DNA from: Hypericum androsaemum
Taxonomy: Eukaryota; Streptophyta; Magnoliopsida; Malpighiales; Hypericaceae
NCBI GenBank assembly: GCA_963995505.1
Contig: OZ023198.1
Location: 3,348,001 to 3,412,000 of the forward strand
Direction of reading: 5' to 3'
DNA length: 64,000 nucleotides
Under the pieces are notes generated by a model. The model was given only the letters and a program-made list of their open reading frames with translations. It was not told the origin of the DNA and did no database searches. A program made the translations under genes and the position numbers. Of this stretch, positions 54,080 through 64,000 are shown piece after piece (position 1 is the first letter of the stretch; the number at the start of each line of letters is the position of its first letter).

Positions 54080-55333
54080 TTTCCTTACTAATACTTGAAT
54101 ACTAACAAAACCCTAAATTATTGATTTTATTAATTAATCCACCTCGTAAACCATCCTCTTGCTAAGAACGAAGAACCACCGACGAAAGGCAACGGCCGGA
54201 GATAGCTCCTGGGTATTCCCCGACGAGAAGAATTCACTACGAGTACCGCCGCCGCCGCCCTCAAGACCATCTGCAAGCCCTCCTTGTGTTACAATATGTG
54301 ATAGAAAAGAGTATGAGATGAGGGTAGAATTTGGGAGAGAATAGAAGAAAAGAGTTGGGGAAGGTCAGAATTGAGATAAAAATGGAAGAAATGAGTTAAA
54401 AGGAGGAAGAAGAATAAAAGAGAGATAATTGAGATAATAATCAATTCCTTTGATGGTCACCACAGTACCCAGTACGCAAATATATATTACAGGGAGCAAT
54501 TTTCCCACCAACTACAACTACTAACTTCTTGCAAGAACATAGAACGTGCACAACTACTATACTACCACTAACTAAGACATGATTAAGAACTAACAATAGC
54601 ATAATAGATATTTGAACTACTGCATAAACCTAGTACATAACCACCAAACTGAGTTCATGACAATAACTAACAGGTATCTATTATGATCGTGACATCATCG
54701 GGATCGAGTCTTCCCAAGATTTCCACTTCAAGCCTCCCGCCTCCTGTTGAAATGGGTTCTTGGGTTTAATGGGTTCTTGAGTTCTTCTTGTTGTTGTTTT
54801 CGTTACAAAGGGAACAGAGGGTTCTTGGGTTCTTTTTTTGAGATGAGTTTTGGTTCCTTTGTTGTTAAAATTGGTAGATTTGGTTTTGTTAGAAAGGGAA
54901 GATAGGAGGGTTGTTGTTAAAGCTTGGTTCGAGATTTGTTTTCCTATTTTCTTGAATTAATGTTGATTTTTTTTTTGGAGGGGCATGTGTTGATGTTGTT
55001 TAGGCTGTTTTTGTTTGGGATAGAAAGGGATTGTTTTGGTGGAGAAGATGAGGGGTTAAGACATGTATCTAAGGAAAAAGAAAGATATGCTATCTCCGAC
55101 TTATGCATACCGTTGAGTATTTTTTCTTCATCTGGTATTTGACTCACCTACCATTTTAGGGCTGATTTGTTCAAGATATTTAAATTATATGCACTAGTTC
55201 AAGATGCTGATTTATTCTATTTGATTTAATTAGTGAATAGTGGCTACGCTGAGTTAAGGAACAGTTTTTAGTGTCGGAAAGGAGGAGCCCAAGGCCCTAA
55301 TATTTTTATTCGATATTAAAACTTCTCCGTGGA
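54080..55333. other. Intergenic, no gene seen
   Basis: No coding similarity. Purine-rich at about 54290-54440; T/G-rich at 54760-54960. A short open stretch at 54924-55142 is not recognisable. Confidence 0.5.
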
Positions 55334-55342
55334 AAAAGATAT

Positions 55343-56224
55343 GAGATAATTACATATAGGCTCCAAGGGTATAGTCAAATAGACTCTGAGGACCCTGTAG
55401 TTTTCCTATTAATTGCTGAGCCCCTGTAGTTTGGCAACTATTATAAATTCCGGTCCCTATAGTCGGAATCGCAATTTTTTTGGCAAACTCCCCACCTGAA
55501 ATATCTAAAATGCCCTTAGGCCCCTTTAGTTTGACCTCGACATGGCCGCCGCGTCGCTTTTATGCCACCTCTACTACCTCGACCTCCTCATCACGTCCGG
55601 CGTCCCCCACCACTCCTCTGCCATTGTCCTCTCCAATCCAGCCCCCGACTCTGACCCCAACCACCTCGTGTTCTTCCTCAAGGACCTCTTCACCCGACTC
55701 GAGATCGGCGGCCTTGAGTTCAAGCGGAAGGTGTTCGAGTCCAACCCCGGATACCTAGTCTCCCTCCTCGACTATAGCAACACCGTCGTTCGCGACTTCG
55801 TTGTCGCCACCATCTCCTTGCTCGCCTGCGCCAGCGACGAGTCCTGTTGGGTTATCTTCGAGGAGGGACGACTCGGCCCGCTCCTCTGTGTCCTGATTCT
55901 GACTCGACGTTGCTCAAGGAGAAGGCCGCCACTACCGTGGAGGCCATGTCGGTCAGGGTCCCACCCAATCCAGGCCGCCTTGAGTGGAGCTATCCAAAAC
56001 GTTGCCGTCGTGGAGGATGTGAAGATGTCTCTGGCGGAAGAAGACCCATAGGGGTATTTTAGACATTTTAAGTGAGAAATTCGCCAGAAAAATTGCCGAT
56101 TCTGGCTACAGGGACTTGAATGTATAATAGTAGCCAAATTACAGTGGCTCAGCAATTAGTAGGGAAATTATAGAGTTCTCAGAGTTTATTTGACTATACT
56201 CTGGGTCCTCTCAGTAATTTTTTC
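55343..56224. mobile_element. Pack-MULE carrying an ARM-repeat gene fragment
   Basis: An 882-bp element with perfect 9-bp duplications AAAAGATAT at 55334-55342 and 56225-56233. The inverted repeats are about 150 bp: the left starts GAGATAATTACATATAGG and the reverse complement of the right starts GAAAAAATTACTGAGAGG. Both share GTATAGTCAAATA, AATTGCTGAGCC and AGTCCCT-like words. The GC-rich interior encodes an ARM-repeat fragment, so this fits the definition of a Pack-MULE. Confidence 0.9.
55542..56051 (+). pseudogene. Captured ARM-repeat (vacuolar protein 8-like) gene fragment
   Basis: An open frame of 169 codons from ATG 55542. The first half reads as plant ARM-repeat protein: LEIGGLEFKRKVFE, YLVSLLDYSNTVVRDFVVATISLLACASDES, FEEGRLGPLL. 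The middle shifts frame (the ARM sequence LLKEKAATTVEAM continues in another frame), then it returns with GAIQNVAVVEDVKMSLAEED. The source is an armadillo-repeat protein of the vacuolar protein 8/U-box-like kind. No intron is apparent, and an internal segment has been lost. Whether it is transcribed is unknown. Confidence 0.8.
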
Positions 56225-56233
56225 AAAAGATAT

Positions 56234-56823
56234 TGCTCAAATCTCTAGATGATAAGGATCTTTTCTCAAAAAAAGATGATAAGGATCTTACAAAGGTTAC
56301 AAAAGTTGGATTAAGGGAGCTACGGGCTCGACCCTGTGGGCTTATTTCGGGCTAAATTTGTTTTTATCGGGAGTTGTTTCAGATTTACAATGCAACAAGT
56401 GCAACAGGAATTTATCACGGACTGGGGTTTCATCAATTCTCTGAAGTGCATGAGTATGAGTTTTTTATAAGTAAAGGAGCTATTTTACCTTATTCCGAAT
56501 TTAATAAATTTAATAACTCTTTTATAACTGTTTGTTTTGACCCGATCTCTAACTACCCTCAATACTTTGTGTGATCATAATTCCTATTTTGTTTTAACTG
56601 AACTTTGTCAATTGAACTTTGCTGGCTTTGTATGATTTTATACTCCTCAAAAAATATCTAAAGATAATTACAGGGTAATCACACTAATTGTATATTGAGT
56701 ATATTACCAATCACTTAAATTACTAGATAGACAAGTTGCATAAATTCTATATATTACAATTTTCAAAATAATAAGCACCAAACACCCCAAAATCCAATCA
56801 AAAGAAATACCAAAGCATCTTAA
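56234..56823. other. Intergenic, no gene seen
   Basis: AT-rich. A short open stretch at 56374-56574 is not recognisable. Confidence 0.5.
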
Positions 56824-57198
56824 TCACGAAGGCTTGAATATTTTCGATGGATGGTTTTTCCCTGTAGCATCCCTAATACCTTGTAGAATGGACGACATTT
56901 CCTCCACCCAAGTGCAACACATTGTTTCATCAAACCCCAAAGTCTCAATTGCACGTTTCGCAACCCCTGCTTCAACCCGCACATCAGATTCAAATGGCTC
57001 GAGGGGCACGTCCATGGGAAGCCTATTCAGAGCTTTTATTATTAATTTTTGAACCGGGACCATTCCATGTGCTGATGCTTTACTCGTTAATTTCCTTGCC
57101 GGGTTTTGTATTGCCTTGCCTTTATCAGGCAAGGGACACAAATCATCCATGATGCTAAAAGCTTGCTCCTCGTCAACCTGCACCTCAGCATCAAGAAG
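56824..57198 (-). pseudogene. Unrecognised exon-like fragment
   Basis: A minus-strand frame from a possible acceptor (CACACGCAG at 57199-57207) to a stop at 56824. It encodes about 124 residues, including an acidic start (EVQVDEEQAFSIMDDLCPLP), VPVQKLIIKALNRLPMDVPLEP and VEAGVAKRAIETLGFDE. The frame stays open upstream to 57315, but that part looks intronic. The composition is protein-like, but I do not recognise the family. It may be the last exon of a degenerate gene, since no upstream exons were found. Confidence 0.4.
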
Positions 57199-57315
57199 CT
57201 GCGTGTGAAACAAACTGCAGTGCACCATTTGTAGAGATAGATGCAGAATCTCATGATTATGTATACACAACATAATCTCATAAGCTTTTTTTTTCCTTAT
57301 CTCGATTTTTTCCAC

Positions 57316-60300
57316 AAGATTTTAATAAAGTTATAATTTTACAGTGTCAGTGACCGAAGCTTTTTAGGAAGGAAATTTACATTTGGGGTCAGAAATGTAA
57401 ATATTGGTGCATAAATAAAATTCATATATAAAAAAAATTGGATTAAGATACATCGAAATAAAATAGGCGGAGACACCACTTATTTTTACAAAAGGAACAT
57501 AGAAATATAATAGGCTAGACATCAATTATTCATTACAATCTAATATAGAGATCGTTGCAAAATTAATCCGCAATGGAAGCAATATGTTGTGCAGTCGGGG
57601 GAAGGAAGGAAGCGGCAGCAGCCCCAAGAGCATACAAGAGTTTTTTTTAATAAGTAAAATTATATTACTCCTATCAAATGTACACAAAGAATAACACCAA
57701 CAGTAAGAGATAAACATATCATAGCAATACTATGATAGGGACTATCTAAGTACCTATTCCAAAAGAATATCCAAGAGGAACAATAAAGTGTCCTTTTTAG
57801 CTGCCAAGAGGAACAATAGAGTACACACGAATTGTCACATGATTATGTTCCTAGCGGTCAACAGTGACTGTATAAATTCTCATATCCTTGACATCTTCAG
57901 CACTACCAAATGCACGATAATGAATTTCAAAATAATCTTCTTTTTTTCAGCTTCAATTATCTTCAGGAGAATTATTGTCTCTAAACCATATGACACTTGA
58001 TGGCAATAATCAAGAGAGTAGTTAAATTCGGGATCTTTATTTTGAGTTTGAAGCTTCGTTATGAAACTAACAGTTACCGTTGTGATCCCAAAACTTGTTC
58101 TGACTTCACCATTATAAACAATTTTGAATTTCTATTGGAGTTAAGAGCATCTGAAACGACAACCATGGCATTGCATTCTATTGAGTCCATCCCTTTCCAG
58201 CGACTTGGGTCGTGTTGATACTAACAACATCCAAATCGGCGACATGTGGGTCCCGATCAATAATATAATGATTCCTTCTCTCATTCAAGTAAGGAGAACA
58301 TCTGGGTCCCACTTCATACGCATGGCCACGCATAATCCTGGCATTTCTGACGTCAAGATATGAAGTTTAACAATTGAAACATTTCCACCATTTCCTTGTT
58401 CTCTCACTACATTTGAAAGATTTTTGTTTTAGTATCAGAGCGATTCACCTGACATGTGAGATTTATTCATTATTTTGCTAACTACTTGTAATTAACTGGG
58501 ATTAAAATAAAGGAATGGTTAAGCCTATCCTCCCAAGTCCTAAATAGATTTTGACAATTTACTAAATATTATTTGTTATGTTAATTAGACAACTAAGTGA
58601 ATGATAAAAACTAAAATATAAGAGGGCCTCGACCATGTGCAAAAATCAGTTTTGAAGTTGAATAAAAATTGTAGAGCAAACTGCTTACTTATCATGAATT
58701 TATTGTTGATTTTCTTCCGATAAATTGAAAAACATTGTTCGACATACTGGAAAATCAACACATTTTTTATTATAACAGAAGCCAATCCCATCATAAGGAA
58801 TGTGTTACTGTTGGGTTGCGCAGATTTATTCTTTAGAGGGCACAACCGAGCTTTAATTTCCATCATTATTTAAGTCCCTAGATGCTTTAGTCGTATTATG
58901 AGGAAGATTTTTTTGTTCGAATCGACGCATTGAAATAAATTAGAATCATTCCGATATAAGTGGATAATAAAATCACGTCCCTTAAAAAATTAAGGGGCAA
59001 AACCATTCCATTTCATTAAATCAAATGATCTTTTCAGTACAGTTAGTAAATATCATTCACTATACATGACTTTCTACACCTAAAGTTCTATACGTACGAT
59101 AGTACGTAAAGAACACTACTACCTACCTAGTCCTACCACTCTCCACCTGGCCTTACCACTATAAACTATTCTATCTACCCGTCCTAAGGTCCAATTGCAC
59201 AACAGCGCAAGGACATTATCCACCTATATGCTATCCTTCAATACGTAAGAATCCTCTCACACAAGTGTAAGGTTAAAGCCGCGGTCAACAGTAACGATAA
59301 ATACGTTACCAAAATTACGATGATTAATTTCATAATAATCTCCTCTTTTCAGCTTCAATTCCTTTATGAGAGAACTGTTTTGCTCGAATTTCTTGCTCTA
59401 AATATCAAATTAAAAAAAAACTAAATCAGATCCCGTATTTTTCTCTACAAAAATATCAGATTTCACGTGGTTATAATCACAAGATCTGACATAATTGAAG
59501 AATCCAAAGGACTAAGTATCCAAAGGACATATAATTAAAGGTTTAGCTAAAATTTCATATGAAACTATGGAAGGTATAAATATATATATATATATATATA
59601 TATAATTCTACCAAAAATCTATCATACAAACCATGTTATTTGGACTAATATATCACATCAAGAACATTCGGACGTTGTCCGTACACTTGAAAGGGCCCAA
59701 GTCATCGGAAAGCTTCACAGGCCCACGCAAAATAAAACTCTCTACGGCCCAGTTGTTATTTTCACATCCAGAACTCATGAATGCGAGTTGTAGCACCAAC
59801 CCATTATAGCGAGGCAGACTACGGCCCAATTCTTCCCCACTTTCTCTTCCTTTAAGCCACTATGTGTCATTAGGTGAAATGCCATTCGAAGAAACGTCTA
59901 AAAATTGACGAGAATCTATAATTCAATACCATAATTCTTGGTGCAGTAATTTACCTTTAAAGAAAACTAAAAAGCTCTCACGTTCCATCTTGTGTATTTC
60001 TGGAGCTACTCCAAATCCATTTGAAGTTCTTGATAAAACTATGAATATATTAAAGGTGGGTTCTAGGGCTAATTCAAGTTGTTTTATGTGGATTTTCCCT
60101 TGATTCATCGTTTGTTTTGATTTATTTTTTTAAAGATAAATTTTACACTAAGAATTACACTGTCTTATTAGGCCAAATGAACTTTGGCTTAATTTTTTGT
60201 AGTTAATTTTTCATAATGTTTATTATGATACAGTATAAAGAATGTAATTGTTTAGAAAATTATTCCCAAACAACACCAAAGAATGTAATTTATTTGTTTT

Positions 60301-60448
60301 TAGTAATGTGATTCATGGTGATAATAATTTAGTATTTCTACACTTCTTAATAATTTCAAAATGAAATCATAATAAGGTTAGAAATCCGTGCTAATTAATA
60401 TTCCAGTACAAACACAAAAGTCCTGGAAGACTTTCTCCTCATTGGTGT
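57316..60448. other. Intergenic, no gene seen
   Basis: About 3 kb without coding similarity. 57855-57975 and 59280-59400 share a diverged segment (GCGGTCAACAGT, ATAATGAATTTC/ATTAATTTC and TTTTTCAGCTTCAATT), probably two remnants of one repeat. No RNA gene is seen. Confidence 0.5.
59581..59604. repeat. (TA)12 microsatellite
   Basis: An uninterrupted run of TA dinucleotides. Confidence 0.95.
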
Positions 60449-60690
60449 CTGGCTATTGGGATTAACACGGACAACAGGTTCTTGATGACTGAGGCGGGTT
60501 GGCTTCCTTTCACTTATCTTGGTCTGCCTATTGGATCTTCAGAACCAAGCTTTATTACTAAATTTGGGATATGGCGATATTTGTGTTGAGCCCGACGGTC
60601 TCTAGACCAAGGTTATTAAGGGGATTCACGGTCTCTCGTGGAGGAGAAGGCTTCTCGCCTGGGAGGAGGATTGCGTGCTGCAGCTTAATG
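60449..60690 (+). pseudogene. LINE reverse transcriptase fragment
   Basis: Reads LAIGINTDNRFLMTEAGW and LPFTYLGLPIGSSEPS, the end of the RT palm/thumb of plant L1-type LINEs. After a frame shift, LSWRRRLLAWEEDCV follows at 60633. It is cut at 60700 by the LTR of the next element. Confidence 0.75.
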
Positions 60691-60700
60691 ACACACTTAA

Positions 60701-61858
60701 TGTTGGAGAATTGGTTTATTAACCAAGGAAGAGATGGCCCAATACAAGTGAGTGTATTGGGCTTTGGCCCAAATATTTAATTAGAGGGAGAATCCTAATT
60801 AAATATAATAACTAAGTAATTAGTGGGCAACTTTGAGCTAATTTAATCGAAGGTCACTCCAATTGATTTTGGGTGTTTGTGAGATCAATACGAAGCTCGT
60901 TGATAGAGCTTCGTAACGATATATAATACTTGCGAAAATCCAATTCTCGGGGTGAATGAAAAATTGGCTTTAAAGTGGTATGTTTGTTATTAAAATATGC
61001 ATAATCCCACATTGGTTAGCGCATCATGCTGAGACAAGTTTATAAGGAACTAGAAGTCTAGCATGGGCAAACTGGTGGAGAAGGGAGAGGCCCCTCGCGC
61101 CGTCCGTCCGGCTCGGCTCGGCACGCACGCACGCGCGCGCCCCGCCCCGTCCTTGGCCGGGCCGGGCCGGGCTGGGACCAGGCCCGGGCTCGGGTGCGGG
61201 TTGCGGGTTGCGGGGTCTGTTGGGCTTAAGCTTGGACAAGCCCATCTTCTGGATCCTTCTTCTCCTTCCAGAAAGTGTCTCTTTGAATTCAAAAATGTGG
61301 GATTTGAATTCAGAGGTAACAGCCAATATAAATGAGGGGTAATCATGGCTCTTGTAACAGCAAAGTTATGAGGGGTATTCATGGCTGCCATTGATTTCGG
61401 ATTTGGAGGTAGGAGGTCCTTGGCTACCTATAAAAGGAGCCCTCCTCCCTCATTCCAAATCATCCCAGCTCTCACTCTTCCTTGAGCTCTCTACTTCTCC
61501 CTCTATAGCATAGCATTTCTCACTCTCATTGTGTCGGAGTTCTAAGGCTACGAAAAGTTCGAAAGGTATACGAAAGTGCTTCCTTTTGTATACGAGGTTG
61601 GGCGTTGTACCTTGGGAGCTCTCTTACCCACGGAGGCCTGAAGCATATAGGCGGGTAATAAGAGTTTAAGAGCACACGGCTTGCTGTGGCCTCGTCCAGG
61701 ATTGCATCCGAAAAACCCTACCTTGAAGAAGACGGTATTCACACTTAGTTCGAAGTGTGATCGTGAGCATTCTCTAAACTCCTCTCTTTTATTTGGCTTA
61801 CCGATTACATACGATTATATACTTTATATATTCGTAGTTTACTGATATTTGACCAACA
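60701..61858 (+). repeat. Probable 5' LTR with GC-rich block
   Basis: The TG start and CA end give about 1158 bp, long for copia. 61100-61215 is extremely GC-rich (GCACGCACGCACGCGCGC, GGGCCGGGCCGGGC, GGGTTGCGGGTTGCGGG) in otherwise AT-rich DNA. The TATA at 61429 follows it. The end point is uncertain. Confidence 0.5.
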
Positions 61859-62363
61859 ATCTTAAACTCTTATTATGTGCTTTCAAATATTAGTATATTG
61901 ATTTGTTAAACGTATATATATTATCCACTTGCTACTGTTGAGTATTCATGCAATTAAAAAGATAGAATTTAGGTTTCAACTTTAGTTGTTTGACGTTGTA
62001 ACGTCATCCTATTGAACTTGGGATATTGAATATTTAAACCGTTTCATTTTTTAGCCGAATATTTAAACCGATTCTTGACACCACGGTTCCGTTGAAATTA
62101 AATAGTAAACTACAAGAAAGATTGGAACCGCAAACTATTAAAGTCTGAAATTTTAGTAAACTTTTTCGAAGAGTATTATGTAATACGAATCCTGGTCTCC
62201 AAGTGCTTACGAGCAGTTTTATCTGGAAATTATATTCGAATTATTTAGGTTGTGGCCAAATAAATCACTGTGATCAATTACTTGCAAGTATCAACGATTA
62301 TAGTATGAGTTATTGGATTCTAATATCTATTCCTTACAAAACTTTGTTGTGGTGATATAGATC

Positions 62364-64000
62364 ATGGCTGATAACAACTCTCCCCCACACGAGATCAACA
62401 ACTCCGGTGCGACGAACACCACGAATGACAACTTGAACGAGGAGGTTCCTGTTGTGAGGGCTAGCGGCGCTGAGGCCGTGATGCCGGGTCATAGACACCC
62501 AATGCCACTGCTGTACTCTCATCTTGAGAAACCGGAAAAGTTCAAGAGTGGAAATTTTAAGAGATGGCAACAAAAAATATTGTTCTACTTGACCGCCTTG
62601 AACTTTAGCCGGTATGTCAAGGAAGAGAAACCCAAAGAGAATGTGAGTGATCCGCATCAAACCGCGATCCACAGCGCATGGGTACATGAAGATTACCTAT
62701 GTCGCAACTATATATTGGGTTCTCTCGACGATTCGCTTTACGGCGTCTACTATACCAAAGAAACGTTTAAGAATCTTTGGGAATCGTTGGAGCACAAATA
62801 TAAAGTTGACGACGCCGGTGCAAAGAAATTTGTGGTCGGGCGCTTCTACGACTATCGGATGGTCGATGGAAAGAGCGTTGTGGAACAATGTAAAGAGTTG
62901 CAATTGATCTTTCATGATCTTGCAATAGAGGAAATGGCCATCAATGATGCCCTCCAAGTGGCGATGGTAATTGAGAAATTACCACCAACTTGGAAGGACT
63001 TCAAGATGTACCTCAAGCACAAGAGGAAGAAGATGACTCTCGAGGACCTTATCCGAAAGTTGCGCATCGAGCAAGACAACCGAAAGGTTGATAAGAAACC
63101 AAGTGGCATGGTTGCTAAGGCCAATGTGGTAGAGACCGGGGGGAGCTCCCGTGGGAACAAGCGGAAATGCTCAAATGATTCCAAGGGAGATGCTCAGAAC
63201 AAGAGCTTTACTGGTGCCTGCTTTGTTTGCAACAAGACCGGCCATCGTGCCAAAGATTGCTACAAACGTCTAGCAGCAGAGGGTAAGAAGACGGCAGGAC
63301 CAAGCAAGGGCAAGAAGAAGAAGCCCGCCAATGCTAACATTGTGCACCTTACGGCCGTTGTGTCCGAGGTGAACCTCGTGGGTGGGAACTTGAAGGAATG
63401 GTGGGTGGACACGGGGGCTACCCGCCACATTTGTGCCAACAAATGGATGTTCAAGACCTATCAACCGGTCGATGATGAAAACTGCTACATGGGAAATTCT
63501 GCAGTCTCAAAGGTTGAAGGCAAAGGGACGGTCATGCTGAAGATGACCTCGGGCAAGGAGCTCACCTTGGCCGATGTGCTGCATGTGCCCGAGATACGGA
63601 AGAATCTCATCTCCGGAGTGGTGCTCAATAAGAGGGGCTTTCGGCTCGTGTTTGAGTCTGACAAGGTCATCATGTCCAAGGGAAGGATGTTCGTTGGCAA
63701 GGGCTACTTGACCAACAATCTTTTTAAGATGAGTGTAATGACTTTAGCTCCGAAGGCAAAGTCTAGTGATAAGATTGATGTGGGTGCCGCCAATAAGGCT
63801 AGCACGAGCAATAATCTAATGAATGTTGCCGATAAGGCCAATGAGAAAGTGAAGATTGCTTATTCTCGGGATTCGTTATATTTATGGCATGGTAGACTAG
63901 GTCATGTGAACTATAAGTCTTTACAAAGGCTAATATCACTTAACCTACTACCAAAGTTTAACATCGATCACAAACATAAGTGCGAGACTTGTGTTGAGGC
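62364..64000 (+). CDS. Copia gag-pol polyprotein, 3' end outside window
   Basis: From ATG 62364 there is an unbroken frame of 545 full codons to the window edge. In order: a copia gag (PLLYSHLEKPEKFKSGNFKR, LWESLEHKYKVDDAG, VIEKLPPTWKDFK); the zinc knuckle CFVCNKTGHRAKDC near residues 289-302; a lysine-rich linker; the aspartic protease WWVDTGATRHICANK near residue 350; ADVLHVPEIRKNLISG; and the GAG-pre-integrase LWHGRLGHVNYKSL near residue 510. The integrase is expected beyond the edge. The protease (DTGA) and knuckle look intact and no stop is present, so this may be a young, coding-competent copy. The lineage resembles Tnt1/Tork-like copia. Confidence 0.9.
   Translation, partial: MADNNSPPHEINNSGATNTTNDNLNEEVPVVRASGAEAVMPGHRHPMPLLYSHLEKPEKFKSGNFKRWQQKILFYLTALNFSRYVKEEKPKENVSDPHQTAIHSAWVHEDYLCRNYILGSLDDSLYGVYYTKETFKNLWESLEHKYKVDDAGAKKFVVGRFYDYRMVDGKSVVEQCKELQLIFHDLAIEEMAINDALQVAMVIEKLPPTWKDFKMYLKHKRKKMTLEDLIRKLRIEQDNRKVDKKPSGMVAKANVVETGGSSRGNKRKCSNDSKGDAQNKSFTGACFVCNKTGHRAKDCYKRLAAEGKKTAGPSKGKKKKPANANIVHLTAVVSEVNLVGGNLKEWWVDTGATRHICANKWMFKTYQPVDDENCYMGNSAVSKVEGKGTVMLKMTSGKELTLADVLHVPEIRKNLISGVVLNKRGFRLVFESDKVIMSKGRMFVGKGYLTNNLFKMSVMTLAPKAKSSDKIDVGAANKASTSNNLMNVADKANEKVKIAYSRDSLYLWHGRLGHVNYKSLQRLISLNLLPKFNIDHKHKCETCVE

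Larger units (their letters stand above)
60701..64000 (+). mobile_element. Copia retrotransposon, 5' part (continues beyond window)
   Basis: Starts TGTTGGAGAATTGG inside the LINE fragment. The probable left LTR runs to 61858 (ends GACCAACA), though a standard primer site was not found after it, so the LTR end is tentative. A TATAAAAG box lies at 61429-61436. Gag-pol begins at 62364 and is open to the window end. The right LTR lies outside, so a target-site duplication cannot be checked (the left flank is CTTAA). Confidence 0.75.

Noticed and set aside
61024..61391. Minus-strand proline/arginine-rich frames
   Set aside because: Produced by the GC-rich simple sequence of the LTR; no protein resemblance.

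Overview
The window looks like nuclear DNA of a flowering plant, most likely a woody eudicot; the species cannot be told from the sequence. The grounds are many-exon genes with GT-AG introns, a plant-type KEA potassium/proton antiporter, a GT47 xyloglucan galactosyltransferase, a clade A PP2C relic, Ty1/copia, Ty3/gypsy, LINE, hAT and Mutator-like elements, and long AT-rich spacers. I see no rRNA gene, no convincing tRNA gene and no CRISPR array.

Only two cellular genes look intact. One is a 20-exon KEA4/5/6-type antiporter on the minus strand (24733-30222), reconstructed here exon by exon with consistent phases to 583 residues. The other is a single-exon XLT2-like galactosyltransferase (38492-39958, plus strand). 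Other cellular genes are relics: a TPX2-like microtubule protein fragment split by retroelements and hAT elements (9382-17034), an SMC3 C-terminal pseudogene (41568-43695), a clade A PP2C split by a retrotransposon (43815-48558), and an AAA-ATPase fragment with a ruined Walker A (51290-52008).

Mobile DNA dominates. From left to right: a Mutator-like element (MULE; 628-1529); a copia element with both LTRs and a target-site duplication (TSD; 2287-9024); a gag-only copia copy fused to a second, decayed copia (9667-14083); two nested hAT elements (15137-16572); a MULE transposase relic (about 20100-20650); a MULE (23097-24054); a solo LTR inside a KEA intron (27758-28115); a MULE carrying an SmF exon (30843-32097); a MULE whose terminal arms contain tRNA-like sequences (36280-37558); a LINE fragment; a complete second copy of the gag-only copia (44639-47451); a MULE (49334-50583); a gypsy gag fragment (about 51990-54079); a MULE carrying an ARM-repeat fragment (55343-56224); another LINE fragment; and the 5' part of a copia element with an open gag-pol frame running off the window (60701-64000).

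The main observation is the density of long-inverted-repeat Mutator-like elements: six in 64 kb. Five have 9-10 bp target-site duplications readable in the sequence (three perfect, two with one mismatch). Two carry recognisable host gene pieces, so they are Pack-MULE candidates. The second is a small non-autonomous copia family that keeps gag and a protease-like region but has no integrase, reverse transcriptase or RNase H. Its two copies have different lesions, and one of them sits inside the PP2C gene.
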